Origin: CAXMMR01 sp963692975
GTDB lineage: Bacteria; Pseudomonadota; Alphaproteobacteria; Acetobacterales; Acetobacteraceae
Direction: 5' to 3'
DNA: 64,000 nt
Assembly (NCBI GenBank): GCA_963692975.2
Contig: CAXMMR010000037.1
Span: 186,001-250,000 of the forward strand
Part shown: positions 25,359 to 35,373 of the stretch, in pieces
Position numbering within the stretch: position 1 is the stretch's first letter
Layout of the letters: each line of letters opens with the position of its first letter
The notes under the pieces: generated by a model
Database searches by the model: none
Seen by the model: the letters and a program-made list of their open reading frames with translations, nothing else
What the model was told of the DNA's origin: nothing
Position numbers and translations under genes: made by a program

Positions 25359-26603
25359 CTAGAAGGTCGCCATCCCCGCCCGGTCGGGCTCATCCGGCCT
25401 GCCCAATACGGCAAGCCCCAACCGCCTGTCGTCGTCGGCGCCGCGCAGCGCCCGCGGCGTGATCGGCTGCGGCGTGGTCACCGTGAGCGACGACACCGGC
25501 CCCGCCACCGCAAAGTCGGCAACCAGGTTGTCGCCCTCGCGACGGAAGCTCACATCGCCCTGTCCGAGCGAGCCATGCACGTTGTTCTCGATCGCCGGCG
25601 TCATCCGGTCAAAGATCGGCAACACCGCCCGCAGCGTCGCCGGAAAATGCGGCAGCGATGGCAGCGACCAGCGCAGCTTCGCCGTCCCCGTCCAGCGGAA
25701 CGGTCCGGCATCGCCGACCTCCCGCTTGTGCCATCGTGTCCTCACCAACCCCTTGATCGTCCGCTCTCCATCGGGCGCCAGCAGCGGCGCGAAGTAGTGC
25801 GGCTGCCCCATCGTGCGCAACGCCCGCGTCGCCAACACCGATCGCTCCGGCCGACTGAACGCGTACGGTCCCTGACCCATGTGGAACGTCAGGCCACAGC
25901 TCTGCGCCAGAACCGCCATCGCGTCGGCGGTAAAGGTGCAGACATGACCGTTCCGCGGAGCGATGTACCACCAATTCCCGCGCACCAAATTAATGTTCTC
26001 AGGCTGCAACGTTTGACTGACGATAACGCAGCCGTCAGGTTTCAAATAGCGGCAGATATCCCGCAGCGTCTCGACCGGCGATGGCGTGTGCTCGATCACC
26101 TCGAAGCAGGTGACAATGTCGAAGCTGCCGCTCGGACGGCTCGGGCTGGAGAACGGGTCATAAGCCTCGACGCTCTGATAGCCGAGCGTTCGAAGCTCGT
26201 CGGCAAAGGCCCCGGCGCCGGACCCATAGTCAAGAACACGTGCGGACCGGCAATCGCCCCAGCGCTGTGCCATGTCGTTGGCGACAAACCTCGGACGGAT
26301 GCTGGCGTATTCGCTATCAACCTTGATGTAATCCTCGTTGTAGACGTGGTCGGCAAACGCCGCCGGCGTCCAATCATCGAAGAAACTGGTAAAGATCGCG
26401 CCGCACACACGGCATCGATTGTAGACGACGGAAACGCCGGAAAGCCCGAACGAGTAGAAGTCTTCCTGTGAGCAGTACTTATTGAAATCGACGACGTCGA
26501 ATGCAATCGCGTTGTTCCCGCAGAGTTTGCAACGAACGGCATCTCGCAACGGCCGCATCTTATCGAGCCGCTCGACAGCCGTGAAGCGTTCGATACTGGT
26601 CAT
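25359..26603 (-). CDS. class I SAM-dependent methyltransferase with N-terminal zinc-type cysteines
   Basis: A 414-residue protein. The N-terminal cysteines CKLCGN and CRVCGA resemble the zinc module of sugar C-methyltransferases. The SAM fold follows: VLDYGSGAGAFADEL (glycine-rich loop), VEAYDPFSS, FDIVTCFEVIEHTPSPVETL, YLKPDGCVIVSQTL and FTADAMAVLAQSCGLTFH. The C-terminal 130 residues are not recognised. A role in modifying a nucleotide sugar or surface glycan is plausible, but no other glycan gene adjoins. It lies in the accessory block in the same direction as the DUF4214 gene. Confidence 0.8.
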   Translation of the reverse strand: MTSIERFTAVERLDKMRPLRDAVRCKLCGNNAIAFDVVDFNKYCSQEDFYSFGLSGVSVVYNRCRVCGAIFTSFFDDWTPAAFADHVYNEDYIKVDSEYASIRPRFVANDMAQRWGDCRSARVLDYGSGAGAFADELRTLGYQSVEAYDPFSSPSRPSGSFDIVTCFEVIEHTPSPVETLRDICRYLKPDGCVIVSQTLQPENINLVRGNWWYIAPRNGHVCTFTADAMAVLAQSCGLTFHMGQGPYAFSRPERSVLATRALRTMGQPHYFAPLLAPDGERTIKGLVRTRWHKREVGDAGPFRWTGTAKLRWSLPSLPHFPATLRAVLPIFDRMTPAIENNVHGSLGQGDVSFRREGDNLVADFAVAGPVSSLTVTTPQPITPRALRGADDDRRLGLAVLGRPDEPDRAGMATF

Positions 26604-26664
26604 ACTGTGCGTCTCTCCCGGATCACCATCAGGATCTGCGCGCCGCCAAGCCGCTCTTGGCCGG

Positions 26665-26979
26665 CTATCCTGGTTCGGCCCCGTGTTGGGCGACCCGCCA
26701 TCCCAGTTCCGTCATCACGATGGCAAATCGCTCACCGTCCGGCATCCAGCAAACCAGCCGTTTACCCAGCAGCGACCTGACCAGAGAGGACGGTTCAAGT
26801 GCGCGCGCCCGGGCGCGTCCGTGATCGCGCATCAGCAGCATATGGAGGAACATGTCTTCCTCCTTCGTCAACGACGGCAGGGCATCCATCGGCGAAGCCG
26901 CCGGCTCGTCGGCAGACGGACGCCAGACGCGAAAGGCACGATGCGCCAATCGACGAGTTCTGCTTCTCAGGTCCAACAC
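26665..26979 (-). CDS. hypothetical protein, 104 aa
   Basis: Not recognised. The sequence has a plausible folded centre (LTKEEDMFLHMLLMRDHGR, LGKRLVCWMPDGERFAIVM, TELGWRVA) and ends before the methyltransferase. Its start overlaps the 3' end of the solute-binding protein gene by 13 bp in the same direction, so it may be translated from the same message. No domain or signal is seen. It could be over-called. Confidence 0.45.
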   Translation of the reverse strand: MLDLRSRTRRLAHRAFRVWRPSADEPAASPMDALPSLTKEEDMFLHMLLMRDHGRARARALEPSSLVRSLLGKRLVCWMPDGERFAIVMTELGWRVAQHGAEPG

Positions 26980-28673
26980 AATGAGCCTTCTGCTACAGAT
27001 TTTGCGACGGTCGTCATACAGGAAATTCGCCGCGGTCGGTAGAGACGCTCATGCCGATCGGTCCGGCACGCCCGCTCTCCCGTTAGCCGCAGATACTCTA
27101 GCTTCCAAAAGTAATCCGTCTGAAACGCCGCCGAAACGCCCACCACATCCGGCGCCACCAGCAACGTCGTGCGCGGCGTCGGCAAAAACAGCAGCGGCTG
27201 CTCCGCCGCCAGCCGGTCCGCAAGGTCAAACAACGCCGCCCGCCCCGGCTCGCGCGAGAGCCGGTCAAGCAGTGCATCGACAGCCGGATCAACGAAACGT
27301 CCGGCGTTCATCGACGACGCGCTGCCGAAATCATCCAGCGCCGGATACAGCCCGATGCCCGTTACCCCCGAGACGCTCTGCCAGCCAAGCGGATGGTTGT
27401 AGGTCGTCTCGATGAACTGGTTGAGCTCCGTCGGGCGCAGCGCCATGCGAATGCCGATGGCGGCCAGATCGGCCTGCACCACCTGCCCGGTCAGCAGCAC
27501 CGCCTCCGCCCCCGCCGGCACCAGGTCGGTCCACTCAAGCCGCACCCCGCGGCGCTGCAGCACCCCGTCCGCCCCAGGCGTAAACCCCGCCGCCCCCAGC
27601 AGCGCCCGCGCCCGCGCCGGGTCGAAGCCCGTCGCCCAACGCCCCGCGCGCGCCGCCGCCGAACTGAACTCCGCCATCGCGTCCGGCACCGGCCCATGCA
27701 CCGCCGCCGCCAGGCCGCGGTCCACGATCGCGATCAATCCCGCCTGGTCGATCGCATCGGCAATCGCCTGCCGCACGCCGAGCTCGCGAAAAAACGCCGT
27801 CGCCGGATTGGCAAAGTTGTAGGCCAGGTATTGCAGCGACTGGTCGTCCCGCAACACGACCCGACGAAAACCCGCCAGGCGATCGGCGACCGCAAGCAGG
27901 CTCACCGGCAGGTTCGCCACATCGAGCTCGCCGGCCCGCAGCATGGTCAGCGACTGCGTGCCGGTGACGAACTGCACCACCAGACGATCCACTCCCACTG
28001 GATGACCGAGCCACGCCGGGTTCGGCGTTAACGCGACAAACCGCCCAGGCGCCAGCCGCGCCAGCCGAAACGGCCCATCCACCACCGACAGAAACTCCGG
28101 GTCCGCCTGCCGCACCTGCTGCACCGCCAGCGGCACGCCGCCCCAGGCATGCCGCGGCAAGGCGACGAGGTTGGCCAGACCCAGCCCCTCGAACCAGTCC
28201 GGATTGACCGGCCGCGTCGTGCGCACCACCAGCGTCAACGGCGCCTCGGCGCTGACCGAGGCAACCAGCGCCGGCATCCCGCCGACACCCGCATTGAAAT
28301 ACGCGGCCCCAAGCTCGCGGATCAGCTCGAACCCATACACCAGGTCGTCCGCCGTCACCGCCCACCCGTCCGACCAGCGCCACGGCTTCAGTGCGATGCG
28401 AAACAGCGTCCGGTCCGCCGACACCTCGATCGCTTGCGCCTCGCTGTCGGCGAAGTCGATCGCCCCGTCATGATCGAACCACAGCAACGGCCGATACAGC
28501 TGCGTGAAGATCGCCGCGTCCGAAACCGAGTGGGTCAGCAGCGGATGCAGCGAGGACACCGCCGCGTCGAGCGGGATCACAGCCACGCCGCAGGGCGCGG
28601 CATAAGCGCAGCGCAGGGTCAGGACGCAGAGGGCAAGCGCCGCGAGAATATACGGCATGGCGCCCCGAGACAT
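26967..28673 (-). CDS. family 5 extracellular solute-binding protein (peptide/oligopeptide ABC type)
   Basis: Periplasmic binding protein of about 568 aa. The signal peptide is MSRGAMPYILAALALCVLTL ending at AYA, which decides the start; ATGs at 28709 and 28880 would put polar residues before it. Family 5 features include TQLYRPLLWFDHDGAIDFAD, LFRIALKPWRWSDGWAVTAD, FRLARLAPGRFVALTPNPAW, LQYLAYNFANPATAFFRELG and VRQAIADAIDQAGLIAI. No permease or ATPase genes adjoin, so it is an orphan binding protein or the rest of its transporter lies elsewhere. The last residues after YLRLTGERACRT are unusual and may be a later extension. Confidence 0.85.
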   Translation of the reverse strand: MSRGAMPYILAALALCVLTLRCAYAAPCGVAVIPLDAAVSSLHPLLTHSVSDAAIFTQLYRPLLWFDHDGAIDFADSEAQAIEVSADRTLFRIALKPWRWSDGWAVTADDLVYGFELIRELGAAYFNAGVGGMPALVASVSAEAPLTLVVRTTRPVNPDWFEGLGLANLVALPRHAWGGVPLAVQQVRQADPEFLSVVDGPFRLARLAPGRFVALTPNPAWLGHPVGVDRLVVQFVTGTQSLTMLRAGELDVANLPVSLLAVADRLAGFRRVVLRDDQSLQYLAYNFANPATAFFRELGVRQAIADAIDQAGLIAIVDRGLAAAVHGPVPDAMAEFSSAAARAGRWATGFDPARARALLGAAGFTPGADGVLQRRGVRLEWTDLVPAGAEAVLLTGQVVQADLAAIGIRMALRPTELNQFIETTYNHPLGWQSVSGVTGIGLYPALDDFGSASSMNAGRFVDPAVDALLDRLSREPGRAALFDLADRLAAEQPLLFLPTPRTTLLVAPDVVGVSAAFQTDYFWKLEYLRLTGERACRTDRHERLYRPRRISCMTTVAKSVAEGSLCWT

Positions 28674-28786
28674 GGTCTCGCCGCCGTCAAAGGCGAAGTC
28701 TCTCGCCATGCCCTGACGAGGCTCCTCAACATGCCCGGGATATGATGAAGTGTCCTGGCTCAAGCTCATGACACGGATGGTAGCCC

Positions 28787-29003
28787 ATGCCGGATGCGGC
28801 TCGTCTGCTCGGCTTCGCCCTGGCGAGCGCGGTGCTGATGCTGGTGCCGGGGCCAAACGTCGCCCTGATCGTTGCGACAAGCATGCGCCATGGCGTACGT
28901 CAGGGCTTGCTGACGGTCTGCGGCACCGCCTCGGCGATGGTGGTGCAGCTCGCCCTGGTGGCGCTCGGGCTCGCCGGTCTGCTCGGAGCCGGCCTGGCCG
29001 TGG
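28787..29003 (+). pseudogene. 5' fragment of a LysE-family exporter gene, truncated at a repeat
   Basis: Only the first 72 residues of a LysE/RhtB-type amino-acid exporter remain: FALASAVLMLVPGPNVALIV is the family's first helix, followed by GLLTVCGTASAMVVQLALVA and GLAGLLGAGLAV. Family members run to about 205 residues with six helices. The homology stops where repeat element A4 begins, and no remnant of the 3' part follows; purM begins right after A4. The open frame continues through A4 but only translates the repeat. Confidence 0.85.
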
Positions 29004-29011
29004 GGAGAGGA

Positions 29012-29137
29012 AAGGGCTTCTTTTTTGAAAAAAAGAAGCAAAAAACTTCTATCCGACTCAGGCGTACTGTGCGGCAAGCAGCGCGCCTAACGGACAAAAG
29101 TTTTTTTGGTTCTTTTCTTCAAAAAAGAACCGCTTCC
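29012..29137. repeat. palindromic element A4 (lysE fragment-purM junction)
   Basis: Left arm hairpin on CTTCTTTTTT, right arm hairpin on GGTTCTTTT, spacer of about 47 bp. It marks the exact end of the truncated lysE gene and ends 17 bp before the purM start. Confidence 0.95.
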
Positions 29138-29154
29138 TTGCTAAACACCCCCGC

Positions 29155-30228
29155 ATGCAAAGCTACCGCCAAGCCGGCGTGGACATCGAGGCCGGCGACG
29201 CCCTAGTCGAGGCCATCAAGCCCCACGCCCGCCGCACCGCCCGCCCCGGCGTCCTGGGCGGCCTCGGCGGCTTCGGCGCCCTGTTCGACCTCCGCGCCGC
29301 CGGCTTCACCGATCCCGTCCTCGTCGCCTGCACCGACGGCGTCGGCACCAAGCTCCTCGTCGCCATCGAAACCGGCCTGCACGCCACCATCGGCGCCGAT
29401 TTGGTGGCGATGTGCGTCAACGACCTGGTGGTCCAGGGCGCCGAGCCGCTGTTCTTCCTCGACTATCTCGCCACCGGCAAGCTCTCCGTCGAGCAGGGTG
29501 CGGCCGTCATCGCCGGCATCGCCGAGGCCTGCGCGGCTTGCGGCTGCGCCCTGGTCGGCGGCGAAACCGCGGAGATGCCCGGGATGTACGCCGCCGGCCA
29601 CTACGACCTGGCCGGTTTCGCCATCGGCGCCGCCGAGCGCGGCGCCCTGCTGCCGGGCCCCGTTGCCGCCGGCGACAGCGTCCTCGCACTCGCCTCCTCC
29701 GGCGTCCACTCGAACGGCTTTTCGCTGGTCCGCCGAGTGGTCGAGCAGGCCGGCCTCGCCTGGCAAGACCCGGCGCCCTTCGCGCCCGCCCAGCGCCTCG
29801 GCGAGGCTCTGCTGACCCCGACCCGGCTCTACGTGCATCCGGTCCTGGCCCTGCACCGCGCCGGCTTGCTCCATGCCGCGGCCCACATCACCGGCGGCGG
29901 CCTGCCCGGCAACCTGCCCCGCGCGCTACCTCCCGGCCTGGTCGCCGAGCTCGACGCGAATGCCTGGACCCCGCCGCCCGCGTTCCGCTGGCTGGCCGCC
30001 GTCGGCGGCATCGCCGACGAGGAAATGCTGCGCGTCTTCAATTGCGGCGTCGGCATGGCCCTGATCGTCCCCGACCCCGACGCCGCCATCGCCCTCCTCG
30101 CCGAGCACGGCGAGCCCGCCACCCTCATCGGCCGCATCGTGCCCGGCCTGCCGGACCAGCCCGCCACGACAACGATCACCCCGCCGCCTGGCTGGTTCGA
30201 GAGCCCGTCTGAGAATGCGCTGGGGTGA
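29155..30228 (+). CDS. purM: phosphoribosylformylglycinamidine cyclo-ligase (AIR synthetase)
   Basis: Fifth step of purine synthesis, FGAM to AIR with ATP; 357 aa, normal length. Motifs: YRQAGVDIEAGDALVEAIK, GGFGALFDL, VACTDGVGTKLLVA, GADLVAMCVNDLVVQGAEPL, ALVGGETAEMPGMY, ASSGVHSNGFSLVRRV and HITGGGLPGNLPRAL. The ATG has no clear Shine-Dalgarno; repeat A4 ends just upstream, so the native 5' region has probably been replaced. It is followed in the same direction by purN. Confidence 0.97.
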   Translation: MQSYRQAGVDIEAGDALVEAIKPHARRTARPGVLGGLGGFGALFDLRAAGFTDPVLVACTDGVGTKLLVAIETGLHATIGADLVAMCVNDLVVQGAEPLFFLDYLATGKLSVEQGAAVIAGIAEACAACGCALVGGETAEMPGMYAAGHYDLAGFAIGAAERGALLPGPVAAGDSVLALASSGVHSNGFSLVRRVVEQAGLAWQDPAPFAPAQRLGEALLTPTRLYVHPVLALHRAGLLHAAAHITGGGLPGNLPRALPPGLVAELDANAWTPPPAFRWLAAVGGIADEEMLRVFNCGVGMALIVPDPDAAIALLAEHGEPATLIGRIVPGLPDQPATTTITPPPGWFESPSENALG

Positions 30229-30334
30229 GCCTGCTGGCGTGTCTTTCGAGAACCGGAGCGGAGCGGCCGTCTGGCCGTGCGCCTCGGCGCGCACAGAAAG
30301 CCGCGCCGGATGACCACCCAGGTAGCACTCTCAA

Positions 30335-30982
30335 ATGGGCTCTGAGGTGAAGCGCGTCGCCGTCCTCATCAGCGGCCGCGGCAGCAACCTCACCGCCCTG
30401 ATCGAGGCCGCCGCCGCGCCCGACTACCCGGCCGAGATCGCCCTCGTCCTCTCCAACCGCCCCGACGCCGCCGGCCTCGCCACCGCCGCCCATCACGGCA
30501 TCGAGGCGCTCTGCCTCGACCACCGCGCCCACGGCCAAAACCGTCCCGCCCATGAGGCGGCGATCGACGCAGCCCTCACCGAACGCGGCATCGAGCTCGT
30601 CTGCCTCGCCGGCTACATGCGCCTCCTGACCCCCTATCTTGTCGGCCGCTGGCAAGGCCGGATGCTGAACATCCACCCCAGCCTGCTCCCCGCCTTCCCC
30701 GGCCTGAACACCCACGCCCGGGCGCTCGCCGCCGGCGTCGCCCTGCATGGCTGCACCGTCCACCTCGTCACCGAAGCCATGGACGAGGGCCCGATCCTGG
30801 CCCAGGCCGCGATCCCGGTGCTGCCCGGCGACACCGAGGCCACCCTCGGCGCCCGCGTCCTGGCGCAGGAGCACCGTCTCTACCCGCAAGCGCTCCGCCT
30901 CGCCGCCGGCGCCCCGCCGCCCGCGCCCGAGCCGACAGCGGCGCTGCTCAGCCTCTTGCCCTGGCGCTCCGCCGGGTCTTAG
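30335..30982 (+). CDS. purN: phosphoribosylglycinamide formyltransferase
   Basis: Transfers formyl from 10-formyl-THF to GAR; 215 aa. Motifs: VAVLISGRGSNLTALIEAA, IALVLSNRPDAAGLATA, ELVCLAGYMRLLTPYLV, MLNIHPSLLPAFPGLNTHAR and VHLVTEAMDEGPILAQAAIP, including the catalytic Asn-His-Asp set (N in LNIHP, H, and D in MDEGP). It lies 106 bp after purM and is probably co-transcribed. The last 20 residues are an Ala/Pro-rich tail. Confidence 0.96.
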   Translation: MGSEVKRVAVLISGRGSNLTALIEAAAAPDYPAEIALVLSNRPDAAGLATAAHHGIEALCLDHRAHGQNRPAHEAAIDAALTERGIELVCLAGYMRLLTPYLVGRWQGRMLNIHPSLLPAFPGLNTHARALAAGVALHGCTVHLVTEAMDEGPILAQAAIPVLPGDTEATLGARVLAQEHRLYPQALRLAAGAPPPAPEPTAALLSLLPWRSAGS

Positions 30983-31014
30983 AACCGCCCATCGCCAACA
31001 CCACCTGAGGCGTC

Positions 31015-31170
31015 ATGGCCAAGCCCCCCACCGCTCCCCCGACGCAGACCACCGTCGACGCCTTCGTCTCCGATCGCCAGATCTTCTGGGAATCGTTCAC
31101 CCGCTTCTCGTTCAAGGCGATCGTCGGCGTGGCCGTGCTGGTAATCCTGATGGCGATTTTCTTGGTTTAA
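31015..31170 (+). CDS. aa3-type cytochrome c oxidase subunit IV
   Basis: A 51-residue small subunit of the bacterial aa3 oxidase (COX4_pro_2 type). After a proline-rich start come DRQIFWESFTRFSFKAIVG and a single membrane helix VGVAVLVILMAIFLV. A TGAGG site stands four bases before the ATG. The oxidase core genes are not nearby; orphan positions for this small gene are usual in alphaproteobacteria. Its stop codon is followed after three bases by repeat BC5. Confidence 0.85.
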   Translation: MAKPPTAPPTQTTVDAFVSDRQIFWESFTRFSFKAIVGVAVLVILMAIFLV

Positions 31171-31173
31171 GCG

Positions 31174-31229
31174 AAGGCCAGGAGCTCTGCTCCTGGACCT
31201 CGCTGGGGGCGGCGCCCCCAGACCCGCAT
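31174..31229. repeat. element BC5, single B half
   Basis: Only one half: CCAGGAGCTCTGCTCCTGG and CTGGGGGCGGCGCCCCCAG. It fills the gap between the convergent oxidase subunit IV and bicupin genes; the bicupin stop codon is at its edge. It would make a strong bidirectional hairpin terminator. Confidence 0.85.
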
Positions 31230-32270
31230 TTATGCAGGCCCGAATGGGTCGGGTACGGCCAAAACACGCAGCCCGATGTCATCGAACAACTGCCGCCGAC
31301 GCTCCGGCGAGACCTCAGGCGGGTTCCAGCCGGCCGGCGGCAGGGCTCGGGCCGTTGCCCGTCCACCCAGCATCGTCACGCTCCGCTCAAATCCGCCCGG
31401 TGTATAAAGATTAAGCAGCCGAGCCCCGGCATCGCCAACCCGAAAGCCGTGCACCGTGCCACGCGGAATGAACGCCAGCGCGCCCTTGCCGGCCGTCGCG
31501 CGTCGGTCGCCGAGCAAAAACTCCACGTCGCCGTCGAGCACGTAGAACACCTCGTCCGCGTCCACATGCAGGTGCGGCGGTGCGGCCGGCCCGGCAGGCA
31601 GGACCTGCTCGAACAAGCAGTAACTGTCGTCCGTTGCGGCGCCATCCGCCAACACGCTCCAGAGGCCGCCGGCATGCCAATAGGCCGGTGCCCCGTCCGC
31701 GTCCGAGTGGAACGGCAGCGCGGTCGCATCCGGCTTCGGCCTGGTCGCCATGTTGTCGTCGCGCGGCGGAACGATGCCCGGCAGCCCGAACGGGCCGGCG
31801 ATCTGGCCATAGTCGCGTGACAACTGCTCCACCAGCCGGGGCGGCGGCAGCGCCACCCCTTGCGGCGGCAGCTCATTGCGCTCCGCCGGATGGGCAATGC
31901 CCATCAGAAACAGCTCGAACCCGGCTGGCAGGTAGAAATTCAGCAGTTGCGTGCCAGGCTCATCCACGACGAATGAGTGCTCGGTATGGCGCGGCACCGC
32001 GACGAAGCAGCCCGCGCCGGCCGAAACCGTCTCGCCGCCAGCCTGAAACGTGCAGTGGCCGGAGACCACGTAGAGGCCCTCATCCTGCGTGTGGCTATGC
32101 GTGCAGGGGCCGCCGCCCTGATCGGTGACCATCTGGTCCAGCAGGCAGAACGAGTTCCCGGTCAGCACCCCGCTCGCCATGACGCGCCAGAGGTTACCAA
32201 GCTGCCAGAAGGCGGGGGCATCCTCCGGGGTCGCCACATAGGCGCGGCCCGTGCTGGCAGGTCCGACCAT
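31230..32270 (-). CDS. two-cupin protein, quercetinase/pirin-like dioxygenase candidate
   Basis: A 346-residue bicupin. Each half has a cupin core: CTHSHTQDEGLYVVSGHCTF with VPRHTEHSFVVDEPG, and PPHLHVDADEVFYVLDGDVE with FIPRGTVHGFRVGD. The His/Glu sets needed for a metal centre are visible in both (H..H....E and the later H). The bicupin layout resembles quercetin 2,3-dioxygenases, but substrate cannot be read from sequence. It stands alone, convergent with the oxidase subunit gene. Confidence 0.75.
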   Translation of the reverse strand: MVGPASTGRAYVATPEDAPAFWQLGNLWRVMASGVLTGNSFCLLDQMVTDQGGGPCTHSHTQDEGLYVVSGHCTFQAGGETVSAGAGCFVAVPRHTEHSFVVDEPGTQLLNFYLPAGFELFLMGIAHPAERNELPPQGVALPPPRLVEQLSRDYGQIAGPFGLPGIVPPRDDNMATRPKPDATALPFHSDADGAPAYWHAGGLWSVLADGAATDDSYCLFEQVLPAGPAAPPHLHVDADEVFYVLDGDVEFLLGDRRATAGKGALAFIPRGTVHGFRVGDAGARLLNLYTPGGFERSVTMLGGRATARALPPAGWNPPEVSPERRRQLFDDIGLRVLAVPDPFGPA

Positions 32271-32402
32271 CGCTCCGCTCCTCGGGCGCCGGTGCTGACG
32301 ATGACGACCATCATCGGCACGACCCGAGCCGATGAGAGCACGGTCTTATCGAACCCCGCTACTCCCTGACCATGGCCGGTCCAGGAGCGCCCCTGGCCGT
32401 CA

Positions 32403-32825
32403 CTACTGAACGATCTCGATCGCCGCGAAGAAGTAGCTGATCTCGACCGCCGCATTGTCCGCGCTGTCCGACCCATGCACCGAGTTCGCCTCGATGCTCT
32501 CCGCGAACTCCGCCCGCACCGTCCCCGGCTCCGCCTTCTTCGGGTCGGTCGCGCCCATGATCTTGCGATGCGCCGCCACCGCGTCCTCGCCCGCCAGCAC
32601 CTGCGCCACCACCGGCCCCGAGACCATGAAGCGCACGAGGTCGGCGAAGAACGGCCGCTCGCGATGCACCGCGTAGAACCCCTCCGCCTGCGCCACCGTC
32701 AGCTGCAGCCGCTTCTGCGCAATGATCGCCAGCCCCGCGCCCTCGAACATCGCGTTGATCTTGCCGGTCAGGTGACGACGCGTCGCGTCCGGCTTGAGGA
32801 TGGAAAGCGTGCGCTCGGTCGCCAT
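32403..32825 (-). CDS. ndk: nucleoside diphosphate kinase
   Basis: Balances nucleoside triphosphates; 140 aa, family length. Motifs: MATERTLSILKPDATRRHLT, INAMFEGAGLAIIAQK, FYAVHRERPFFADLVRFM, and NSVHGSDSADNAAVEISYFF with the phosphorylated active-site His. The start at MATERTLS is standard, and the upstream frame extension is discarded. It is divergent from the ABC-F gene across about 85 bp. Confidence 0.97.
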   Translation of the reverse strand: MATERTLSILKPDATRRHLTGKINAMFEGAGLAIIAQKRLQLTVAQAEGFYAVHRERPFFADLVRFMVSGPVVAQVLAGEDAVAAHRKIMGATDPKKAEPGTVRAEFAESIEANSVHGSDSADNAAVEISYFFAAIEIVQ

Positions 32826-32911
32826 CGGGCTGATCCTGTAATCTGGTTTGCGGCGCTGTAGACGACCCGAACGTGGCGAACAACCCCGCGAGCGGCTAAA
32901 CCAAGGCGACC

Positions 32912-34777
<1,866 letters not shown>

Positions 34778-34789
34778 AGGAGAACCGCA

Positions 34790-35029
34790 ATGAAGCTCCG
34801 TTTCGAAGTCGACTGCACGCCCGAAGAGGCCCGCACGTTCTGCGGCCTGCCCGACCTGCAGCCGCTGCACGCCGCCGTGCTGAGCCGCGTCGAGACGCAG
34901 ATGATGAAGGCGGTGGAGGCCGGCATGCCGGAAAACATCGTCAAGTCGTGGCTGTCCCTGGCGCCGACCAACCCGGAACAGCTCTTCGGCCTGTTCGGCA
35001 AGTTCTTCGGCGGCAAGGCAAAGGAGTAG
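34790..35029 (+). CDS. small conserved protein, DUF6489-like
   Basis: A 79-residue protein beginning MKLRFEVDCTPEEARTFCGL. It has VLSRVETQMMKAVEAGMPE and ends in FGLFGKFFGGKAKE. Similar small proteins are common in Rhodospirillales and have no known function. A GAAGGAGAA site precedes the ATG, and it lies 12 bp after the ABC-F gene, so the two are probably co-transcribed. Its TAG stop overlaps the first bases of repeat BC6. Confidence 0.8.
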   Translation: MKLRFEVDCTPEEARTFCGLPDLQPLHAAVLSRVETQMMKAVEAGMPENIVKSWLSLAPTNPEQLFGLFGKFFGGKAKE

Positions 35030-35366
35030 GCCAGGAGCTCTGCTCCTGGACCTCGCTGGGGCCGCAAGGCCCCAGACCCCATCATGAATGGGACGACACC
35101 CTGATCGTGCTAGACGTGTCCGAGCTGAGACCGGCGACAGTCGTGCTGAAATCTTGCCTATAGGCAAGATTTTCATAACTTATTGTAATCACGCGATATA
35201 CTGTCGGAAGCCGGGCAAATCGCGCTAAACACCCAGATGCCGATCGCCCGTGAATCTTGCCGTATTTCACGTCGTACGGCAATGCAGCTTTGTAGAAGAC
35301 GTTCTTAACGGATAGGGGTCTGGGGCCTCACGGCACCAGCGGGTCCAGGGCAGAGCCCTGGCCTTC
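35028..35366. repeat. modular palindromic element BC6 (B half + B half, long core)
   Basis: Left B half: CCAGGAGCTCTGCTCCTGG and CTGGGGCCGCAAGGCCCCAG. Right inverted B half: GGGGCCTCACGGCACC and CCAGGGCAGAGCCCTGG. The 230-bp core is AT-richer than its surroundings and holds the 24-bp palindrome at 35149-35172. It fills the 344 bp between the DUF6489-like gene and the cation efflux gene, in which I see no other gene. Confidence 0.9.
35149..35172. repeat. 24-bp perfect palindrome in the core of BC6
   Basis: Two 12-bp arms, AAATCTTGCCTA and its complement TAGGCAAGATTT, with no loop. The inner 16 bp are identical to the palindrome in BC3, 18 kb away. Both are followed by AT-rich sequence. Loop-free symmetry suggests a dimeric protein site rather than an RNA hairpin. 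Confidence 0.9.
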
Positions 35367-35373
35367 CTGACGT

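Noticed and set aside
28674..28880. Longer start for the solute-binding protein
   Set aside because: The extension is polar and would bury the clear signal peptide that begins at 28673.
29004..29206. Continuation of the lysE frame after residue 72
   Set aside because: It only translates element A4 (Phe/Lys-rich text) and the antisense-phase start of purM.
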